Of a DNA stretch of 33,883 nucleotides, positions 30,393 through 33,883 are shown piece by piece. Position numbers and translations under genes: made by a program. The stretch covers positions 10,994 to 44,876 of the forward strand of contig MHLY01000003.1 in the NCBI GenBank assembly GCA_001821455.1. Reading direction: 5' to 3'. Numbering within the stretch: the stretch's first letter is position 1; each line of letters begins with the position of its first letter. Below the pieces are notes generated by a model. It was not told the DNA's origin. It searched no databases and saw only the letters and a program-made list of their open reading frames with translations. Source of the DNA: Candidatus Nealsonbacteria bacterium RBG_13_42_11. Lineage in GTDB: Bacteria > Patescibacteriota > Minisyncoccia > Minisyncoccales > RBG-13-42-11.

Positions 30393-31580
30393 ATGAAAGC
30401 TAACATTAATTCCCAAAAAATTGAAGAAGCTTTAACAAGAGGAGTAGAAAATATTTATCCCAGTCACAAAGCGCTGGAGCGCGTTTTAAGGTCCGGCAAA
30501 AAACTCAGGATTTATATTGGTATTGACCCTACGGGCAAACTTCATGTCGGCCACATGGTGGTTTTAAGAAAATTGCGTCAATTTCAGGACTTAGGGCATG
30601 AAATCATTATTTTAATAGGAGATTTTACAGCTACTATTGGCGACCCAACCGATAAGGCGGCTCTTAGAAAACCCTTAACCCGCAAGCAAGTTTTAGAAAA
30701 CGCCAAAGATTATAAAAAACAGATTGGCAAAATTTTAGACACAAAAAAGCCAAACATTAAGTTTTTAAACAACGAAGCGTGGGCTAATAAATTAAAACCG
30801 GCAGACATGCTTAAGCTCGCCTCTTGTTTTACCGTAGCCCGATTACTGGAAAGGGACATGTTTCAAAAACGGATAAAAGATGGTAAAGAAATTCATTTAC
30901 ACGAGTTTTTATACCCCGTATTTCAGGCCTACGACAGCGTCGCCATGAACGTTGATTTGGAAATCGGAGGTAATGACCAATCTTTTAATATGCTGGCGGG
31001 CCGCGATTTGATAAAAAAAATGAAAAACAAAGAAAAGTTCGTTTTAGCCACTAGGTTGTTAACCGATTCCGCAGGAAAAAAGATGGGTAAAACCGAAGGG
31101 AATCTGGTTTCCCTGGATACGCCAAGCGGAGAAATGTACGGCAAAATTATGTCCTGGCCGGATTCTCTTATTAAGGTGGGATTTGAAATTTTAACCGATG
31201 TTCCCCTAGATGAAGTAAAAAATTTTTTAAACAAACCCAGAGAAGCTAAAGCCAGATTAGCCAGAGAAGTTGTGGCAACCTGTCATAGTAAAGAAAAAGC
31301 CCTTTTGGCTGAAAAAGAATTCAACCGCGTCTTTAAAGAAAAAGAATTGCCGACAAAAATACCGGAAATTAACATTAAAGATAAAAATCTGAACATTCTT
31401 GATTTGTTGGTAAAAACAAAACTGGTTTCTTCTAAGTCCGAAGCCCGACGTCTAGTTTTACAAAAAGGAATTAAGATTGATAATAAAATTCAGGACGACT
31501 GGAGAAAAAACGTTGAAACAAAAGATGGTTTGATAATCCAGGCCGGGAAAAGAAAATTCGCCAAAATAAAATCTATTTAA
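30393..31580 (+). CDS. tyrS: Tyrosyl-tRNA synthetase
   Basis: 395 residues. Class I Rossmann domain with the HIGH-type HVGH (51-54) inside GIDPTGKLHVGHM, the tyrosine pocket in PVFQAYDS, GGNDQ (192-196) and the KMSKS-type KMGKTEG (230-236). The C-terminal S4 RNA-binding domain (about 330-390) includes VSSKSEARRLVLQKGIKI. The enzyme attaches tyrosine to tRNA-Tyr in the cytoplasm. The KMGKT form is normal for TyrRS. It is a single-gene unit with its own promoter and a strong terminator. Confidence 0.97.
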   Translation: MKANINSQKIEEALTRGVENIYPSHKALERVLRSGKKLRIYIGIDPTGKLHVGHMVVLRKLRQFQDLGHEIIILIGDFTATIGDPTDKAALRKPLTRKQVLENAKDYKKQIGKILDTKKPNIKFLNNEAWANKLKPADMLKLASCFTVARLLERDMFQKRIKDGKEIHLHEFLYPVFQAYDSVAMNVDLEIGGNDQSFNMLAGRDLIKKMKNKEKFVLATRLLTDSAGKKMGKTEGNLVSLDTPSGEMYGKIMSWPDSLIKVGFEILTDVPLDEVKNFLNKPREAKARLAREVVATCHSKEKALLAEKEFNRVFKEKELPTKIPEINIKDKNLNILDLLVKTKLVSSKSEARRLVLQKGIKIDNKIQDDWRKNVETKDGLIIQAGKRKFAKIKSI

Positions 31581-31582
31581 AC

Positions 31583-31611
31583 AAAAAATCCCGCTATAGG
31601 CGGGATTTTTT
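31583..31611. terminator. Strong bidirectional terminator after tyrS
   Basis: A 12-bp perfect stem AAAAAATCCCGC (31583-31594) / GCGGGATTTTTT (31600-31611) with loop TATAG. It has T runs on both strands and can also end the minus-strand transcript of the small acidic peptide. Confidence 0.88.
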
Positions 31612-31635
31612 GTTTCTGAGAAGCGTTTTCTGAAA

Positions 31636-31758
31636 CTAAATTTCAGGAGTTTCTTCTTCGGTACTTTCTTCTTTAGGAGTTTTTTCTTCGTCAGTACCTT
31701 CCTCAGTGCCTTCTTCTTGATTAACAAAGGATTGAGGTTCTTGTTCTTCGTAAATCAT
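31636..31758 (-). CDS. Small acidic peptide (40 residues), function unknown
   Basis: ATG at 31756-31758 and TAG at 31636-31638. The product is strongly acidic, with about 15 glutamates, few hydrophobic residues and imperfect EEGT / EEKTPKEE / EEETPE repeats, so probably disordered. AAGGAG lies 16 nt before the ATG, further than ideal. Support for expression is the perfect promoter at 31880-31907 and the terminator at 31583-31611. It could alternatively be a non-coding RNA of about 290 nt that happens to contain this frame. I know no family. Similar low-complexity acidic peptides are easily missed in annotation. Confidence 0.5.
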   Translation of the reverse strand: MIYEEQEPQSFVNQEEGTEEGTDEEKTPKEESTEEETPEI

Positions 31759-31792
31759 ATTTTTATTTTATATTCTCCTTATTAACTATTTC

Positions 31793-31861
31793 GCTCCGCT
31801 TTTTGCGGAGCTAATTTCTTTTTCAATATCGACTTTTCCTAAGCATATAAGTTTATATGCT
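31793..31861 (-). repeat. Two inverted repeats in the leader of the acidic-peptide transcript
   Basis: AGCATATAA (31842-31850) and TTATATGCT (31853-31861) form a 9-bp palindrome with a 2-nt centre; GCTCCGC (31793-31799) and GCGGAGC (31805-31811) form a 7-bp hairpin with a T5 (A5 in RNA) loop. Neither is followed by a T run on the minus strand, so they are not terminators. They lie in the predicted 115-nt leader. Confidence 0.7.
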
Positions 31862-31879
31862 CAGATGTTTCTAATGGCA

Positions 31880-31907
31880 ATTATATTCTTTTCAAAAAAA
31901 TTGTCAA
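31880..31907 (-). promoter_or_regulatory. Perfect consensus promoter for the acidic-peptide/RNA transcript
   Basis: Minus strand: TTGACA (31902-31907), 16-nt spacer, TATAAT (31880-31885). Predicted start about 31873. It lies 4 nt downstream of the ruvC stop codon. Confidence 0.78.
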
Positions 31908-31911
31908 GGGT

Positions 31912-32400
31912 TTATGCTTTATGCCTTTTGTAAAGACAGAAGGTGGCTGCAATGGCCAAGGCATCGGCAGCGTCGTCGGGCTTCGGGGCCTCTTTTAATT
32001 TTAAAAGAGATTTTATCTTTTTTTGGACAACTTCTTTTTCCGCCCTGCCAAAACCGCCGACGGCCAATTTCACCTGGAGGGGAGTAAATTGGTGCACGGG
32101 AAGTTTATTTTTTGCGGCCGTGAGTAAGATTACTCCTCCAGCCTGACTTACCGGAATAGCGGTTTTAAAATTCTTAAAAAAATAAAGGCTTTCCATAACC
32201 AGAACCTCGGGCTGGTATTTTTTAATTAATCTGTCCAGGTCGTTATTCAGCTTCATTAAACGTTCGGGGGCGGTGAAAATGGGCTGGGTTTTGATTACGC
32301 CGTAATCCAAACATCGGAAACGTTTAGTTTTCGATTCAAGTCTTTTAATTACACCGTAGCCCGTACTGGCGGTGCCGGGGTCAATTCCAAGTATGATCAT
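31912..32400 (-). CDS. ruvC: Crossover junction endodeoxyribonuclease RuvC
   Basis: 162 residues. The four acidic catalytic residues are visible: D7 in ILGIDPGTASTGYG (3-16), E70 in VLVMESL (66-72), and D143 and D146 in PDDAADALAIA (141-151). RuvC resolves Holliday junctions, normally with RuvAB, which are not in the window. It begins 8 nt after the yebC stop codon, so the two form an operon, the usual order. Its stop is immediately followed by the consensus promoter of the acidic-peptide gene. Confidence 0.95.
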   Translation of the reverse strand: MIILGIDPGTASTGYGVIKRLESKTKRFRCLDYGVIKTQPIFTAPERLMKLNNDLDRLIKKYQPEVLVMESLYFFKNFKTAIPVSQAGGVILLTAAKNKLPVHQFTPLQVKLAVGGFGRAEKEVVQKKIKSLLKLKEAPKPDDAADALAIAATFCLYKRHKA

Positions 32401-32408
32401 GGATAGAG

Positions 32409-33140
32409 CTATTCTTTTAAATTAGAATAAATTTCCTGAACGGAATCGTTTTCGTCCAGGGCATCAAAAAGTTTTTCGCAGGCAGCTTTTTCTCCACCGC
32501 CCAAGGTTATTTCCTCCTTAGCCACCAAATCCAAGGAGGTGGAATCAATTTTAATTCCTTTTTCTTCCAAATTTTTCTTTACTTTTTCCAAATCCTCGGG
32601 CTTCATGTAAATATCCAAACTGTCATCGTGCCAGTAGGTATCATCAGCCCCGGCCTCAATCGCTTTTAATTCCAGGTCTTCTTTTTTTATTTCCGAGGCC
32701 TGTTCCCGGCTGTTTATAATTATTACGCCCAGCTTATTAAAAAGCCATTTTACCGATCCTTCGCTGGCTAATTTTCCGTTGTGTTGGTTTAGAATCTGTT
32801 TTATTTCTCCCAACGTCCTGTTTTTATTATCGGTAATCCCTTCAATTATAAGCGCGATTCCGCCGGGACCGTAAGCATCAAATGAAATTTCTTCAAAACT
32901 TTCTTCAGCCCCTTCGCCCGCAGCTCTTTTTATTGCCCGTTCCACATTTTCTTTCGGCATGTTTACCTTCTTAGCGGTTTCAATCGCCAATCTTAACTGG
33001 GAATTGGTATCAGGGTCAGTGCCGCCCTTTTTTACCGCAACTAAAATCACCCGGGCCATTTTTGAAAAAATCTGGCCTCTTTTTTTGTCGGTAAGCTCTT
33101 TCTGATGTTTAATTGTTTTGGCGTGGGAGTGTCCTGACAT
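32409..33140 (-). CDS. yebC: YebC/PmpR (TACO1) family protein
   Basis: 243 residues, full family length. It starts SGHSHAKTIKHQKELTDKKR (2-21), the YebC hallmark, followed by KMARVILVAVKKGGTDPDTN, and has the middle FDAYGPGGIALIIEG block and the acidic end DALDENDSVQEIYSNL. Members were named transcription regulators; recent work on relatives points to a role on the ribosome at polyproline stretches. It is upstream of ruvC. An extended -10 promoter precedes it. Confidence 0.94.
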   Translation of the reverse strand: MSGHSHAKTIKHQKELTDKKRGQIFSKMARVILVAVKKGGTDPDTNSQLRLAIETAKKVNMPKENVERAIKRAAGEGAEESFEEISFDAYGPGGIALIIEGITDNKNRTLGEIKQILNQHNGKLASEGSVKWLFNKLGVIIINSREQASEIKKEDLELKAIEAGADDTYWHDDSLDIYMKPEDLEKVKKNLEEKGIKIDSTSLDLVAKEEITLGGGEKAACEKLFDALDENDSVQEIYSNLKE

Positions 33141-33155
33141 TTTGTTTCCAAGAGT

Positions 33156-33183
33156 ATCTTAACAGATTTTTATCTTAATTCAA
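33156..33183 (-). promoter_or_regulatory. Promoter of yebC-ruvC
   Basis: Minus strand: TTGAAT (33178-33183, inside the end of the upstream gene), 16-nt spacer ending TGT, TAAGAT (33156-33161), an extended -10. The ATG is 15 nt on. Confidence 0.5.
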
Positions 33184-33883
33184 CCCCTTGAGAAGACCTG
33201 GCTTTCTTTTTCAAAAAAAGCATTAGGGAACCCGAAAAGAGAGCAATGATTAAAGCCAGAAACGCCGGCGGTAAAAAATCAGCATCTTTTTCAGTTGTTC
33301 CTTTAAGGCCCGAAACAACTGTTGCCAATTTCTTTTCTTCCGAGTCGGGCCCTTGTTTTTCTTTTTCAGTTTGAGCAACCGGAGCCAAAATTGCGTTTTC
33401 GGCGCCAGGAGTAAGATTGGCGCTCCAAATCCATTCTTTTTTTCCGGCGCTATTAATAAGAAGACCGTAAGATTCGCCCGTTTTTGCAGCTTCGTACACG
33501 ATATTATCAACCACCTTACTGTTTGGTTGAGTCATCTTTAATTCGTCGCCGTCGTTATTTAAAGTGATTTTTGTGGTCGGCCGAGAAACAACCAAGTATT
33601 CCTTTGATTTAATTTTAGTTCCCTCAGGAAAAGTATAGGTTTTTACAGCGCCCTGCGCGTCGGTAATTTGCCAGCCCGAAAGATTAACCTCAAAAGCATT
33701 ACTGTTGAAAATTTCAATCCATTCTCCTTCTGAGTCAGCTCCTTCGGGAGAAGGCAGTATTTCACTGAAAACAATCCCTTCAGGATAAGCCAAGGGAGGT
33801 TCGGTCTCCGCTGGCTCCAATTCGGTTTCGGCTCTTGCGACGGCCCCGCCATTTTGATTTTTGGGCGTTCCTCCCGAATCGCG
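33170..33883 (-). CDS. Lamin-tail-domain protein with C-terminal membrane anchor, N-terminus beyond the window
   Basis: The frame is open to the right edge, so the gene is cut at its 5' end; a TTG at 33820 is not the true start. The visible 237 codons begin with a Pro/Glu-rich stretch and then a lamin tail domain (about 38-145) with FSEILPSPEGADSEGEWIEI, NLSGWQITD and the YGL end. A hydrophilic linker follows and then one membrane helix (about 207-229) ahead of a KKK-rich tail, so the domain faces outside. LTD proteins occur on bacterial surfaces and in secreted nucleases; no catalytic part is visible here. A signal peptide would lie outside the window. Confidence 0.8.
   Translation of the reverse strand, partial: RDSGGTPKNQNGGAVARAETELEPAETEPPLAYPEGIVFSEILPSPEGADSEGEWIEIFNSNAFEVNLSGWQITDAQGAVKTYTFPEGTKIKSKEYLVVSRPTTKITLNNDGDELKMTQPNSKVVDNIVYEAAKTGESYGLLINSAGKKEWIWSANLTPGAENAILAPVAQTEKEKQGPDSEEKKLATVVSGLKGTTEKDADFLPPAFLALIIALFSGSLMLFLKKKARSSQGVELR

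Noticed and set aside
1..33883. CRISPR array, insertion sequence, integrase or prophage
   Set aside because: No regularly spaced direct repeats, transposase motifs or integrase motifs were seen on either strand.

Overview
This 33.9 kb AT-rich window looks like the origin-proximal part of a Candidate Phyla Radiation (Patescibacteria) chromosome, most likely a parcubacterium. The basis is family knowledge plus context: very compact genes, few Shine-Dalgarno sequences, a split VirB4/PrgI/VirB6 secretion cluster with small VirB2-like 'pilin' proteins, no encoded tRNA CCA ends, and no metabolic genes apart from membrane energetics and phospholipid assembly. The lineage call is an inference from gene content; no 16S rRNA gene is present.

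Layout. (1) 1-7376, almost all on the minus strand: a cut-off proton-pumping pyrophosphatase (hppA), nusA, an 860-residue PlsY-FakA-FakB fusion, tRNA-Ala, a second FakB/DegV protein, tRNA-Pro, a small methyltransferase and a CCA-adding/HD nucleotidyltransferase. (2) 7377-12449, plus strand: tRNA-Arg, a VirB2-like pilin, tRNA-Lys, then rpsO, a NYN-domain nuclease, pnp, an anchored protein of unknown function and a DksA/TraR-type zinc-finger protein. (3) A LysM/M23 endopeptidase (minus), then rsmA (plus). (4) 14566-23649: the type IV secretion/pilus region with a pilin-like protein carrying an Ig/Fn3-like domain, a VirB6-like channel protein with a long soluble tail, PrgI, a TraC-like half-protein, the VirB4 ATPase and a 46-cysteine surface protein with a beta-gamma-crystallin domain. 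One unknown gene with a consensus promoter runs the other way inside the cluster. (5) 23646-28327: the classic origin arrangement, with jag/khpB, yidC, yidD, rnpA and rpmH running left and dnaA and dnaN running right; rpmH (44 residues) is intact. (6) 28320-33883: a class A PBP diverging from tyrS, a 40-residue acidic peptide behind a perfect consensus promoter, ruvC, yebC and a lamin-tail-domain protein cut by the window edge.

How it fits together. The PlsY-FakA-FakB protein would take free fatty acids, presumably from a host or prey cell, to acyl phosphate and then lysophosphatidate, as expected for a cell unable to make fatty acids. The secretion/pilus proteins, the cysteine-rich surface proteins, the LysM peptidase and the PBP build the cell surface and probably mediate contact with other cells. 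rpsO/NYN/pnp, nusA, rsmA, rnpA, tyrS and the tRNAs are information processing.

Signals in non-coding DNA. Predicted -10 boxes at operon heads lie only 6-18 nt from the start codon (cca, rsmA, the M23 gene, rpmH, the PBP, tyrS, T4SS genes), which predicts leaderless or nearly leaderless mRNAs. Two genes, nusA and the PlsY fusion, share an unusual arrangement: promoter, then a terminator-like hairpin whose stem begins at the predicted start site, then the start codon. tyrS and the PBP have divergent promoters with overlapping -35 boxes.
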